DNA of 64,000 nt from Pseudoalteromonas sp. 0303 (lineage in GTDB: Bacteria; Pseudomonadota; Gammaproteobacteria; Enterobacterales; Alteromonadaceae): assembly GCF_013349995.1 (NCBI RefSeq), contig NZ_JABVXF010000008.1, forward strand, positions 62,001-126,000, in the 5' to 3' direction. The translations under genes were made by a program, and so were the position numbers. The notes beneath the pieces are model-generated. The model saw only the letters and a list, made by a program, of their open reading frames with translations, had not been told where the DNA came from and ran no database searches. Below, one piece after another: positions 54,392 to 62,844 of the stretch; the stretch's first letter is position 1; every line of letters starts with the position of its first letter.

Positions 54392-55705
54392 TTATTGGCT
54401 CTTAAGATAAATAGCAGGGTTGGTTTTACATACCAGCCAAGCAGGGTACAGACCCGCTATCACACAGGTGCTAATTGCAATCACCGGTGCGCTGAGTAGC
54501 ATGGTCAAATCCATAGTGGCTAAGCTTTGGTAGTAGCTATAGCTTTGACGTACGCCTAATAAGCCCACTTGCGCCAAAATAATTCCGAAGATGCCACCTA
54601 AGAAACCTAACATCGCGACCTCAACAATATGTTGAAAGAATATTTGGCGTTTGCTGGCACCTAATGCACGGCGCACACCGACTTCCGGAGCGCGGCGTAA
54701 AAATTTCGCTAGTAATAAACCTAAAATATTGGCAAGGCATACTGCTAAAAACATAAAGCTTAGGCCAACCAGAATTTCGTTGTCTTCGCTAACGACATTG
54801 TTGTACTGCATCCACTCATTTACATCGCGTAAGGTAGCGGTTAATTTTTCGCGGTTAAAACGACCTAGCTTTTGTTGTTCTTGCATATAGGCCATTAAAA
54901 AGTCTTGGTAAGCTTGCTTTTCTGCAGGAGTTTTTAGTTCAACCCAAAATTGTAACCACACCATTTCTGAATTGAGTTTATCGTTAAAGGTATTGGTTTT
55001 TTCGTGCTTCCAACCATTGGTATTACCCCAGTTTTCAAGCTCTCGTGCTTTCATTAGGCTAAATGGTAAAAATAGTTGCTCGGTCTTATTAAATGCACCG
55101 TTGTTCAGATCATAGTATTTGGTGGTGATATCCCAATCATCAATCACGCCAATAACTTCGTAGCTGGCATCATCGAGGTACACCATTTTGCCGACAGGGT
55201 TTTCACCTGCGAATAGTTTGTCGTTTAATTCTTTATTGATCACCACAACAGGGGCCGCATCGGCTTCTTGTTGCGCGCTCCAAACCCCACCGTAAATAAA
55301 CGATAGGTTAAACATATCGAAAAAATCAGGCGTGGTTAGGCGTGCTTGGCCAATAAATGGTTTAACTTTATCTGAGTCTAAATAAACCGAAAAACCCGTT
55401 CTAACCATAGTGACACGTTTACCACCTGCTTTGGCTTGATTAAGGTTAACGGCATCTTGATAAGTTAATTGCAGTGGCATGTTATCGACAGTCCACCACG
55501 TACGGCCTTCATCCATGGTTTGTAACTGTACAGAATAAAGGTCGCTACTTTTTTCAGGAATAGGGTCTGCCGACATCATGTGATACACAGATAAGCTTGT
55601 CATGGTTACGCCAATACCAATGGCAATGGCCAATACCATTAAAAAGCTCACAAGTGGCGTACGCTTAAAGCTGCGCCAGCTTAAATCTAAATAATGAAGG
55701 AACAT
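54392..55705 (-). CDS. MacB/FtsX-type ABC permease (first permease)
   Basis: A 437-residue permease with an N-terminal membrane segment (about 18-40). A MacB periplasmic domain follows, with blocks such as TPDFFDMFNLSFIYGG and ELNDKLFAGENPVGK. Three C-terminal segments carry the FtsX motif FLRRAPEVGVRRALGASKRQIFFQHIVE. It starts two bases after the ATPase gene. Together with the second permease it would form the membrane half of a MacB-like mechanotransmission exporter. Confidence 0.92.
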   Translation of the reverse strand: MFLHYLDLSWRSFKRTPLVSFLMVLAIAIGIGVTMTSLSVYHMMSADPIPEKSSDLYSVQLQTMDEGRTWWTVDNMPLQLTYQDAVNLNQAKAGGKRVTMVRTGFSVYLDSDKVKPFIGQARLTTPDFFDMFNLSFIYGGVWSAQQEADAAPVVVINKELNDKLFAGENPVGKMVYLDDASYEVIGVIDDWDITTKYYDLNNGAFNKTEQLFLPFSLMKARELENWGNTNGWKHEKTNTFNDKLNSEMVWLQFWVELKTPAEKQAYQDFLMAYMQEQQKLGRFNREKLTATLRDVNEWMQYNNVVSEDNEILVGLSFMFLAVCLANILGLLLAKFLRRAPEVGVRRALGASKRQIFFQHIVEVAMLGFLGGIFGIILAQVGLLGVRQSYSYYQSLATMDLTMLLSAPVIAISTCVIAGLYPAWLVCKTNPAIYLKSQ

Positions 55706-55707
55706 GG

Positions 55708-56415
55708 TTACACTCCAGCCGCTTTAAGGTTTTGAGTGCCTTGATACAAGGTGAAGTCAGCGAGTTGGCCATCAACAACTTGGATGTTACGTGGTGCTCT
55801 GCGGGCAAGCTCTGGATCATGGGTAACCATGATGATAGTAGCGCCATCACGGTTGATTTGTTCAAGTAGCTCCATTACTTGACGGGCCATTAAGCTATCT
55901 AAATTACCGGTTGGCTCATCGGCAAGTAAAAAACGCGGTTCACCAGCAAGGGCTCTGGCAATAGCGACACGTTGTTGTTGACCACCAGAAAGTTGTTGCG
56001 GTAAGTGTTTAGCGCGTGAAGCTAAACCAACTTGCTCTAGGCATTGTTCAATTCGGCGCTTACGCTCGGCGGCCTTAATACCACGATAACGCAGTGGTAC
56101 TTCAATATTTTCATAGAGGTTCAAATCTGGAATTAGGTTGAATCCTTGGAAAATAAAACCAATTTTTTGATTACGAAGATCTGCACGCTGGTTGTCGTTT
56201 AGCTTACCCACATCAATACCGTCTAACATGTATTGGCCTTCGCTAAATGGTTCTAACATACCGGCGATGTTTAAAAATGTGGTTTTACCTGAGCCACTTG
56301 GGCCCGTTACGGCGATAAACTCACCTTCTTCTACTTGGAGATTAAAGTCACGAAGGGCATGTGTTTGTACCATATCTGTTTGATACACTTTGCTGATGTT
56401 GTTCATTGTAAGCAT
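55708..56415 (-). CDS. MacB-type ABC transporter ATPase
   Basis: A 235-residue stand-alone ATPase with Walker A GPSGSGKTT about residue 37, Q-loop GFIFQGFNLIPDLN, signature LSGGQQQRVAIARAL and Walker B FLLADEPTGNLDS. This is the LolD/MacB-type subfamily. It powers the two following permeases and, with the upstream adaptor gene, makes a tripartite efflux or extraction system whose substrate is unknown. The adaptor gene ends 21 bases before it. Confidence 0.95.
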   Translation of the reverse strand: MLTMNNISKVYQTDMVQTHALRDFNLQVEEGEFIAVTGPSGSGKTTFLNIAGMLEPFSEGQYMLDGIDVGKLNDNQRADLRNQKIGFIFQGFNLIPDLNLYENIEVPLRYRGIKAAERKRRIEQCLEQVGLASRAKHLPQQLSGGQQQRVAIARALAGEPRFLLADEPTGNLDSLMARQVMELLEQINRDGATIIMVTHDPELARRAPRNIQVVDGQLADFTLYQGTQNLKAAGV

Positions 56416-56436
56416 GTTGATTATTCCTTTTATTTG

Positions 56437-57693
56437 TTAGCGTAAAACCAGTGTGGGTGCTTTTTTAAAGCGATCGTAGTTTGAGATAATTAACTTATCG
56501 CCAGGCTCTACACCTTCAATTATCTCAACAGCATTGATACTGCTTGCACCGGTTTTTATATCGATTAAATAAGCCATGTCACCGTCAACTTTATAAGCAT
56601 GGGTGCCACCTTGTTGTAAGAATGCGCCGCGTTTTACTTGTAATACATCGTCGCGATTCTCTAGTAAAATACGTGCGGTTAAGCGTTGGTTTTGGCGAAT
56701 GCCAGAAATCTCATTGTCAAAGCGTACGCGGGTTGTGACCTCGCGATTATTTACTTCAGGTGATATAGCCGATAGGGTACCTGTGACATGACGAGCACCT
56801 AAAGTAAGCTCAACTTGCATACCAAGACCCAGCTCATTGGCGTAGCTTTCTGGTACTTGCAGTTCTGCTTCAAAGTTACTTAAATCGACCAATGTCATTA
56901 GTGGTTGGCTTTGTGTGACCGCTTCTTTTTGTTGCACTAATAAGTTACCCACAATGCCGCTTACACTTGCGGTAATAGTGAGTTCATTTACTTGTCTGAG
57001 TAAGTCATCAACAATTAGTTGCTGACGTGCCAGATCACGCTCTGCTGCTTTTAGCTCAAATGCGAGGGTATCTTTAGCTAAGCTGACTTCTTGCTCGGCG
57101 TGCTTATATGAAAGCTTGGCACGAGCTAAGTCATCAACGGCTTTTTCTAAATCTATTTGGCTAATTAAATGTTTTTCGATTGAGATTTTAGCTCGGCGGT
57201 TTTCTCTATCTGCGGCATTGAGTTCAACTTGCGCTAAATCTAGTGCTTTAGTCAGGCTTAGTTTTTGTCTGCGCGCTTCAAGTTGCTTGCGTTGTAATTC
57301 ACCTTCTAATCGCGCTAATACTGATTGTTGCTGTTTTAGTTCGTTAGTTAGCTCAGGGCTGGTTACGGTTGCGATCACTTCATTTACTTCAACGCTGTCA
57401 CCGGCTTTTACTTTTAAATCGACAAAGCCGCGTTCAGGGCTGTAAACCTTTGGCGCATTAGCTGCAACGATTTTACCGCTTGCTGCCACATCTCTGGTGA
57501 GTGTCTTTTTGCTTACCTCACTAATTTGTAGGCTTGCTACATCAACCGAAATGCTGCCATCGTTACTGGCGAATAATGCTTGAAAGCCGAGCGCACCAAC
57601 AAGTATTACACCTGCAGCTATTATTAGTGGCTTTTTAATGGTGTTTTTCTTGGCCACGGTAATATCTTGGGCACTGGTATCCTTAATCATCAT
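56437..57693 (-). CDS. HlyD/MacA-like periplasmic adaptor subunit
   Basis: A 418-residue protein with a cytoplasmic N-terminus and one membrane segment (about residues 20-42). It has a split lipoyl domain (SPERGFVDLKVKAGDSVEVNE) and a long coiled-coil hairpin (about 115-235, many Gln/Arg/Leu heptads). The beta-barrel and membrane-proximal domains complete it. It would couple the ABC exporter to a TolC-like outer-membrane channel, which is not encoded here. Two consecutive ATG codons begin it (57693 and 57690), preceded by AGGAG at 57700-57696. The stop codon of a 30-residue upstream ORF overlaps this start. Confidence 0.93.
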   Translation of the reverse strand: MMIKDTSAQDITVAKKNTIKKPLIIAAGVILVGALGFQALFASNDGSISVDVASLQISEVSKKTLTRDVAASGKIVAANAPKVYSPERGFVDLKVKAGDSVEVNEVIATVTSPELTNELKQQQSVLARLEGELQRKQLEARRQKLSLTKALDLAQVELNAADRENRRAKISIEKHLISQIDLEKAVDDLARAKLSYKHAEQEVSLAKDTLAFELKAAERDLARQQLIVDDLLRQVNELTITASVSGIVGNLLVQQKEAVTQSQPLMTLVDLSNFEAELQVPESYANELGLGMQVELTLGARHVTGTLSAISPEVNNREVTTRVRFDNEISGIRQNQRLTARILLENRDDVLQVKRGAFLQQGGTHAYKVDGDMAYLIDIKTGASSINAVEIIEGVEPGDKLIISNYDRFKKAPTLVLR

Positions 57694-57782
57694 AACTCCT
57701 TACGATTCTCAAAACACACAATCATGAAGCCAACGGCAAGCATGGTAAGTGGAGAAGCCATAAACAAACTGATAGTGAACAT
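57690..57782 (-). CDS. Unannotated 30-residue membrane peptide at the head of the exporter operon
   Basis: On the minus strand, ATG 57782-57780 follows GAGGA with a seven-base spacer. It encodes 30 residues: MFTISLFMASPLTML, then AVGFMIVCFENRKEL. The middle 22 residues form one hydrophobic span and the C-terminus is positively and negatively charged. Its TGA overlaps the adaptor start (TTATGATG), so translation of the adaptor is probably coupled to it, and the adaptor's AGGAG lies inside its last codons. I recognise no family. It could be a small transporter subunit, a regulator of the kinase, or a leader peptide; I cannot choose between these from sequence. Confidence 0.7.
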   Translation of the reverse strand: MFTISLFMASPLTMLAVGFMIVCFENRKEL

Positions 57783-57816
57783 TTTGAAATCCTCAATTTC
57801 GCTGATGTCTTATCTA

Positions 57817-57832
57817 TACCAGTAGCGTGCCA
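57817..57832 (-). promoter_or_regulatory. Sigma-54-like promoter of the exporter operon
   Basis: On the minus strand, TGGCACG-CTAC-TGGTA (57832 to 57817) matches the -24 element of the sigma-54 consensus perfectly and has the correct spacing. The -12 element is TGGTA instead of TTGCA; as I recall, E. coli pspA also has GT in place of GC there. Transcription would start near 57806, about 24 bases before the small peptide ORF. Confidence 0.7.
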
Positions 57833-57885
57833 GTTTTTAATTTATTGATTTTTAATGATTTTATGTTTGATTGGTGAGTTAAAGC

Positions 57886-57925
57886 CTGTCCGCGGACAGA
57901 AAAAGTGTCCGCAGCGGACACTTTT
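57886..57925. promoter_or_regulatory. Paired palindromes, putative enhancer (UAS) for the NtrC-type regulator
   Basis: CTGTCCGCGGACAG (57886-57899) is a perfect palindrome. Next to it, AAAAGTGTCCGC (57901-57912) and GCGGACACTTTT (57914-57925) form a perfect 12-bp inverted repeat around one A. Both contain the half-site TGTCCGC. Their centres (57892.5 and 57913) are 20.5 bp apart, about two helical turns, and lie 87-107 bp upstream of the predicted start: the usual place for NtrC-type enhancers. Confidence 0.7.
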
Positions 57926-57992
57926 AGATTGCTGATTGTTGACGCAAGGGTAAAGAAACTCAGTCATTGCGACTAAGGTAGTCTGCTCAGAT

Positions 57993-58011
57993 GCATAGTT
58001 TGTAACTATGC
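57993..58011. repeat. Inverted repeat between the exporter operon and gltB
   Basis: GCATAGTT (57993-58000) and AACTATGC (58004-58011) are perfect arms around TGT. It lies in the 600-base region between divergent operons, where no gene is visible. Role unknown. Confidence 0.5.
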
Positions 58012-58112
58012 TAAAGCCAGTAGTAAATAATGATGCAGTTAGGCTAGCCGAGACCCCGTCAAAAACTGCATTGATATTCATGAGATGAATAATTATTCAA
58101 AACAAGTTGCAG

Positions 58113-58128
58113 TTTACGTTAACGTAAA
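58113..58128. promoter_or_regulatory. LiuR-like palindrome upstream of gltB
   Basis: TTTACGTTAACGTAAA is a perfect 16-bp palindrome 259 bases before the gltB ATG. It resembles, from memory, the binding motif of LiuR, the MerR-family regulator of branched-chain amino-acid breakdown in proteobacteria. The link to glutamate synthesis is plausible but inferred. Confidence 0.6.
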
Positions 58129-58169
58129 GAGTCCTGATTTTAGATTGTTTTTTTACAAGTTGTTAAATT

Positions 58170-58183
58170 TGACACCAGTGTCA
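58170..58183. promoter_or_regulatory. TGACAC-CA-GTGTCA inverted repeat upstream of gltB
   Basis: A 14-bp inverted repeat with 6-bp arms. It shares the outer TGACA...TGTCA with the NagR sites but has CCAG in place of the central CG, so it is probably a different operator. TTGACA within it could also be a -35 element. Confidence 0.4.
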
Positions 58184-58250
58184 TAAAAAAATAACGGGTA
58201 AAATACGACTAAATGTAAAAAAATAGCATAGAATTTAAAAAGTGCCTTAA

Positions 58251-58284
58251 GTGAGAAATATTCATGAATATGAATATGTATTCA
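58251..58284. promoter_or_regulatory. ArgR-like box(es) upstream of gltB
   Basis: TGAATATGTATTCA (58271-58284) matches the core of the ARG box (TGAATwwwwATTCA) at every position. A weaker half-match (58251-58264, right half ATTCA) lies 20 bases upstream, roughly the spacing of paired boxes. ArgR is known to act on gltBD in some gammaproteobacteria. Confidence 0.55.
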
Positions 58285-58386
58285 AAACTCTATTGACTCA
58301 TGAGGTATTTGGCGATAGTTTTGTTCGTCTGCTAGCACTGTCACAAAAGACTGAACCGCTAGTCGTTGTAGCAAGGGGAGGGGTCT

Positions 58387-61300
58387 ATGTTATACGACTC
58401 AAAATTAGAAAAAGATAATTGTGGCTTTGGCTTAATAGCCCAGGTCAATGGTCAGGCGAGTCACCGCTTGATTCGAACAGCAATCACTGGCTTAGATCGC
58501 ATGGAACACCGTGGTGGTATTTCTGCTGATGGTAAAACAGGTGATGGCTGTGGTTTATTAATGCAAAAACCTGATAGTTTCTTTCGCGCTATTGCCAGCG
58601 AACATGATTGGCACCTAGGAAAGAACTACGCCGTTGGCATGGTATTTTTAAATGCCGATCCTGTACTTGCGCAAACAGCTAAAGATGTGTTGAGTGAAGA
58701 ACTCGAAAAAGAAACCTTGAGCATTCAAGGCTGGCGCGTTGTACCTACTGATGCGTCTTGTTTAGGGCCAATTGCAAAAAAACAACTACCAGGCTTTGAA
58801 CAAATTTTTGTAAGCGCACCAGAAGGCTGGCGTCCAAAAGATTTAGAGCGTCGCTTGTATGTAGCGCGTCGTCGTGCTGAAAAACGCCTCGAAAACGATG
58901 AACATTTTTATATTGCCAGCTTATCTGGTTTAGTTACTGTCTATAAAGGCTTAATGATGCCTGTAGACTTACCTAACTTTTATTTAGACCTAGCTGACAT
59001 TCGCATGACCAGTGCGATTTGTGTATTCCACCAACGTTTCTCTACTAATACACAACCTCGTTGGCCACTGGCGCAACCATTCCGCTATTTAGCGCATAAT
59101 GGTGAAATTAATACGATTCAAGGTAACCGCCAATGGGCTCGAGCCCGTGCGTATAAGTTTGCCTCACCACTTATTCCTGATTTGCAATCAGCAGCGCCAT
59201 TCGTGAACGAAAGTGGCTCTGACTCTTCAAGTTTAGATAATATGCTTGAATTGTTCTTAGCTGGTGGCATGGATTTATTCCGTGCAATGCGTATGCTTGT
59301 GCCGCCAGCATGGCAAAAAAACCGTGCTATGGATGATGACCTACGTGCATTCTACGACTTTAACTCAATGCATATGGAACCATGGGATGGCCCAGCTGGT
59401 ATTGTAATGTCTGACGGTCGTTTTGCAGCTTGTAACCTTGACCGTAACGGTTTACGCCCTGCGCGCTATGTAATCACGCAAGATGGTTTTATTACCCTTG
59501 CTTCAGAAGTAGGTATTTGGGACTACGCGCCAGACGAAGTGGTTGAGAAAGGCCGTGTTGGCCCTGGTGAGTTATTAGTTATTGATACTCATCAAGGTAA
59601 AATTTGGCATTCAGATGAGATTGACCAAGATCTTAAGTCACGCCATCCATATAAAGCATGGCTTGAAGCAAACGTTAAGCGTTTAACGCCATTTGAACAG
59701 TTATCTGAAAAAGATGCGGGTAACCGTTCTTTTGATGACGAAACACTGCTTAAGTATCAAAAAATGTTTGGCTACACCAACGAAGAGCTTGATAGCGTGA
59801 TTCGTGTTATGGGTGAAAATGGTCAAGAAGCAACAGGTTCAATGGGTGATGACACGCCATTTGCGGTACTGTCAGAGGGTCATCGTTCACTGTTCGATTA
59901 CTTCCGACAGAAATTTGCGCAAGTAACGAACCCACCAATTGACCCGCTTCGTGAAAATCACGTTATGTCACTGGCAACCTGTATTGGTAGTGAACAAAAC
60001 GTATTTAACGAAACAACCGGCCATGCTAAGCGTTTACAGTTTGATACGCCGATTTTGATGTACGCTGATATGCAACAGCTGATCAATGCTGACGATGAGC
60101 ATTACAGCTACTGTAAAATTGATATCACTTACACACTAGAAGAAGGCTTAGAAAAAGCAATCACACGTATTTGTGATGAAGCACAAGAAAAAGCAGCGTC
60201 AGGCTGTGTCATGCTTATTTTAAGTGATCGTAACTTTAGCGAAACGCATTTGCCAATCCCGGCTGCGATGGCGGTAGGTTCAATTCAAAAGCGTTTAGTC
60301 GATAATAACTTACGTTGTGAATCTAATATCATCATCGAGTCAGGCAGTGTCCGTGATGCGCATCAATTTGCGGTATTACTTGGTTTTGGTGCAACGGCAA
60401 TTTATCCGTACCTTGCTTATGAATCATTAGTTGCAATGAGCGACAAAAAGACCCTGAACAAGAGCTATTGCGAAGTAACGCTTGCTTATCGTAATGCAAT
60501 TAATAAGGGTCTGTATAAAATCATGTCGAAAATGGGTATCAGTACTGTCGCTTCGTACCGCTGCTCAATGTTATTTGAGGCAGTTGGTTTATCAGATGCG
60601 GTTGTAGAAACTTGTTTTAACGGTGTAGCTAGTCGTATTAAAGGTGCATGTTTCACTGATTTTGATGAAGACCAACGTAAACTTCATAAGCTGGCTTTTA
60701 GTAAACGTAAGTTATTAAGTCATGGTGGCTTATTAAAATATGTTCACGGTGGTGAGTACCATGCTTATAACCCAGATGTTATTCAAACGCTGCAAAAGGC
60801 TGTGCGCTCTGGGGATTATAAAGACTACTTGGCATATGCTGATTTAGTAAATAACCGCCCGATCACCAATTTACGTGACATGTTGGCGGTGAAAATTCCT
60901 GATACTGGTGTGAGTGTTGATGACGTAGAGCCGGCAACTGAGCTTTACAAACGTTTTGACTCAGCAGCAATGAGTATTGGTGCATTATCGCCAGAAGCGC
61001 ATGAAGCACTCGCGATTGCAATGAACCGCTTAGGTGGTTGTTCAAACTCTGGTGAAGGTGGTGAAGACAAGCTTCGCTACGGTACAGAGAAAAACTCACG
61101 TATTAAGCAAGTTGCTTCGGGTCGTTTTGGTGTAACACCACATTACTTACGTAGCGCTGATGTCATTCAGATTAAAGTGGCGCAAGGTGCAAAACCAGGT
61201 GAGGGTGGTCAATTACCGGGTGAAAAAGTAACGCCGTATATTGCAAAATTACGTTACTCAGTGCCGGGTGTGACCTTGATTTCGCCTCCGCCGCATCACG

Positions 61301-62844
61301 ATATTTACTCGATTGAAGATTTAGCCCAGCTTATTTTCGATTTAAAACAAGTAAACCCAGATGCACTGATCTCGGTGAAACTCGTTTCTGAGCCGGGTGT
61401 AGGTACTATCGCAACTGGCGTAGCTAAAGCCTATGCAGATTTAATTACCATTGCTGGTTATGACGGTGGCACAGGTGCAAGCCCGCTTACTTCTGTTAAG
61501 TATGCAGGTAGCCCTTGGGAGCTTGGTCTTGCTGAAACCCAGCAGGCGCTGGTAGAAAATGGTTTACGTCACCGTATTCGTTTGCAAACTGATGGTGGTC
61601 TGAAAACTGGTTTAGATATCATTAAGGCGGCTATTTTAGGTGCTGAAAGCTTTGGCTTTGGTACTGGCCCTATGGTGGCACTAGGTTGTAAATACTTACG
61701 TATTTGTCACTTAAATAACTGTGCGACCGGTGTTGCAACGCAAGACGATACGCTGCGCCAAAAGCATTATCATGGCCTGCCAGAAATGGCGATGAACTAC
61801 TTTAAGTTTATAGCCGAAGAAGCACGCCAAATTATGGCAAGCTTAGGTGTAACTCGTTTAACTGATTTAATTGGTCGTTTGGACTTACTTGAAGCAATTG
61901 AAGGCAACACAGAGAAACAAAAGAAAGTAGATCTGTCGTCTGTGGTTGCTGTGCCTAACAACCCAACGGGTGAAACACTGTATTGTAGTGCGCCAAATAG
62001 CTCACACTACTTAGGTCAGCTAAATGAAACCTTGCTTGAAAAAGCCAAGCAAGCAATCGATGAAAAATCGGGTATCTCGCTGGTTAACCGTATTTGCAAT
62101 ACAGACCGCTCAGTGGGCGCTATGTTGTCAGGTTATATCGCCTCTAAACATGGTAACCAAGGTATGGCTGCAGATCCTGTCTCTATTGAGCTTCATGGTA
62201 CAGCGGGCCAATCATTCGGTGTGTGGAACGCTGGCGGCCTTGAATTGACACTCGTTGGTGATGCTAATGACTATGTTGGTAAAGGCATGGCTGGCGGTAA
62301 GCTAGTAATTCGCCCACCGCTGGGTTCATCTTTCGAAAGCCATAAAGCAACCATTGCTGGTAATACCTGTTTATATGGTGCAACGGGCGGTAAATTATTT
62401 GCTGCAGGCTGCGCCGGTGAGCGTTTTGCAGTGCGTAACTCAGGCGTGCAAGCGGTTGTAGAAGGTGTTGGTGACAACGGCTGTGAATACATGACAGGTG
62501 GTGTGGTTTGCGTACTTGGCAAAGTGGGTATCAACTTTGGTGCAGGTATGACAGGGGGATTTGCTTATATTCTTGATGAAGGCAATGACTTTGAAAAACG
62601 CATTAACCCTGAGCTTGTTGAAATTGTCACGCTTGAAGGGTTGGCGTCACACCAAGAACATTTACGTGGACTCATTGCTGAGCATTTAGAGCTTACAGGC
62701 TCAAACCGCGCTGAGCAGATTTTAGCTAACTTCGATTTATACATGCCTATGTTTAAATTAGTTAAGCCAAAATCTAGTGATGTAAAAAGTTTACTCGGGC
62801 ACCGAGCGCGCAGCAGCGCAGAGCTTCGTGTTCAGGCTCAGTAA
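58387..62844 (+). CDS. gltB: Glutamate synthase (NADPH) large subunit
   Basis: A 1485-residue enzyme of normal length. After an 11-residue propeptide (MLYDSKLEKDN) the N-terminal nucleophile Cys12 begins the glutaminase domain (CGFGLIAQ, HRGGISADGKTGDG). The central and FMN-binding synthase domains follow, with GEGGEDKLRYG, AQGAKPGEGGQLPG and GYDGGTGASP. The 3Fe-4S cysteines are in GCKYLRICHLNNCATG, and the C-terminal GXGXG beta-helix completes it. It makes two glutamates from glutamine and 2-oxoglutarate. AGGGGAGGGG gives a strong ribosome-binding site, and gltD follows nine bases later. Confidence 0.97.
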   Translation: MLYDSKLEKDNCGFGLIAQVNGQASHRLIRTAITGLDRMEHRGGISADGKTGDGCGLLMQKPDSFFRAIASEHDWHLGKNYAVGMVFLNADPVLAQTAKDVLSEELEKETLSIQGWRVVPTDASCLGPIAKKQLPGFEQIFVSAPEGWRPKDLERRLYVARRRAEKRLENDEHFYIASLSGLVTVYKGLMMPVDLPNFYLDLADIRMTSAICVFHQRFSTNTQPRWPLAQPFRYLAHNGEINTIQGNRQWARARAYKFASPLIPDLQSAAPFVNESGSDSSSLDNMLELFLAGGMDLFRAMRMLVPPAWQKNRAMDDDLRAFYDFNSMHMEPWDGPAGIVMSDGRFAACNLDRNGLRPARYVITQDGFITLASEVGIWDYAPDEVVEKGRVGPGELLVIDTHQGKIWHSDEIDQDLKSRHPYKAWLEANVKRLTPFEQLSEKDAGNRSFDDETLLKYQKMFGYTNEELDSVIRVMGENGQEATGSMGDDTPFAVLSEGHRSLFDYFRQKFAQVTNPPIDPLRENHVMSLATCIGSEQNVFNETTGHAKRLQFDTPILMYADMQQLINADDEHYSYCKIDITYTLEEGLEKAITRICDEAQEKAASGCVMLILSDRNFSETHLPIPAAMAVGSIQKRLVDNNLRCESNIIIESGSVRDAHQFAVLLGFGATAIYPYLAYESLVAMSDKKTLNKSYCEVTLAYRNAINKGLYKIMSKMGISTVASYRCSMLFEAVGLSDAVVETCFNGVASRIKGACFTDFDEDQRKLHKLAFSKRKLLSHGGLLKYVHGGEYHAYNPDVIQTLQKAVRSGDYKDYLAYADLVNNRPITNLRDMLAVKIPDTGVSVDDVEPATELYKRFDSAAMSIGALSPEAHEALAIAMNRLGGCSNSGEGGEDKLRYGTEKNSRIKQVASGRFGVTPHYLRSADVIQIKVAQGAKPGEGGQLPGEKVTPYIAKLRYSVPGVTLISPPPHHDIYSIEDLAQLIFDLKQVNPDALISVKLVSEPGVGTIATGVAKAYADLITIAGYDGGTGASPLTSVKYAGSPWELGLAETQQALVENGLRHRIRLQTDGGLKTGLDIIKAAILGAESFGFGTGPMVALGCKYLRICHLNNCATGVATQDDTLRQKHYHGLPEMAMNYFKFIAEEARQIMASLGVTRLTDLIGRLDLLEAIEGNTEKQKKVDLSSVVAVPNNPTGETLYCSAPNSSHYLGQLNETLLEKAKQAIDEKSGISLVNRICNTDRSVGAMLSGYIASKHGNQGMAADPVSIELHGTAGQSFGVWNAGGLELTLVGDANDYVGKGMAGGKLVIRPPLGSSFESHKATIAGNTCLYGATGGKLFAAGCAGERFAVRNSGVQAVVEGVGDNGCEYMTGGVVCVLGKVGINFGAGMTGGFAYILDEGNDFEKRINPELVEIVTLEGLASHQEHLRGLIAEHLELTGSNRAEQILANFDLYMPMFKLVKPKSSDVKSLLGHRARSSAELRVQAQ

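Noticed and set aside
57886..57899. LexA (SOS) box
   Set aside because: CTGTCCGCGGACAG has the outer CTG and CAG only eight bases apart instead of ten, and a GC-rich centre. The neighbouring TGTCCGC repeat explains it better as a pair of sites for another regulator.
57842..58081. 79-residue minus-strand ORF
   Set aside because: No ribosome-binding site and no recognisable motif; it runs through the paired palindromes and has no neighbour-like codon pattern.
58170..58183. Third NagR operator
   Set aside because: It shares TGACA...TGTCA but lacks the central CG and the AAT/ATT flanks of the two true-looking sites, and gltB is not a GlcNAc gene.
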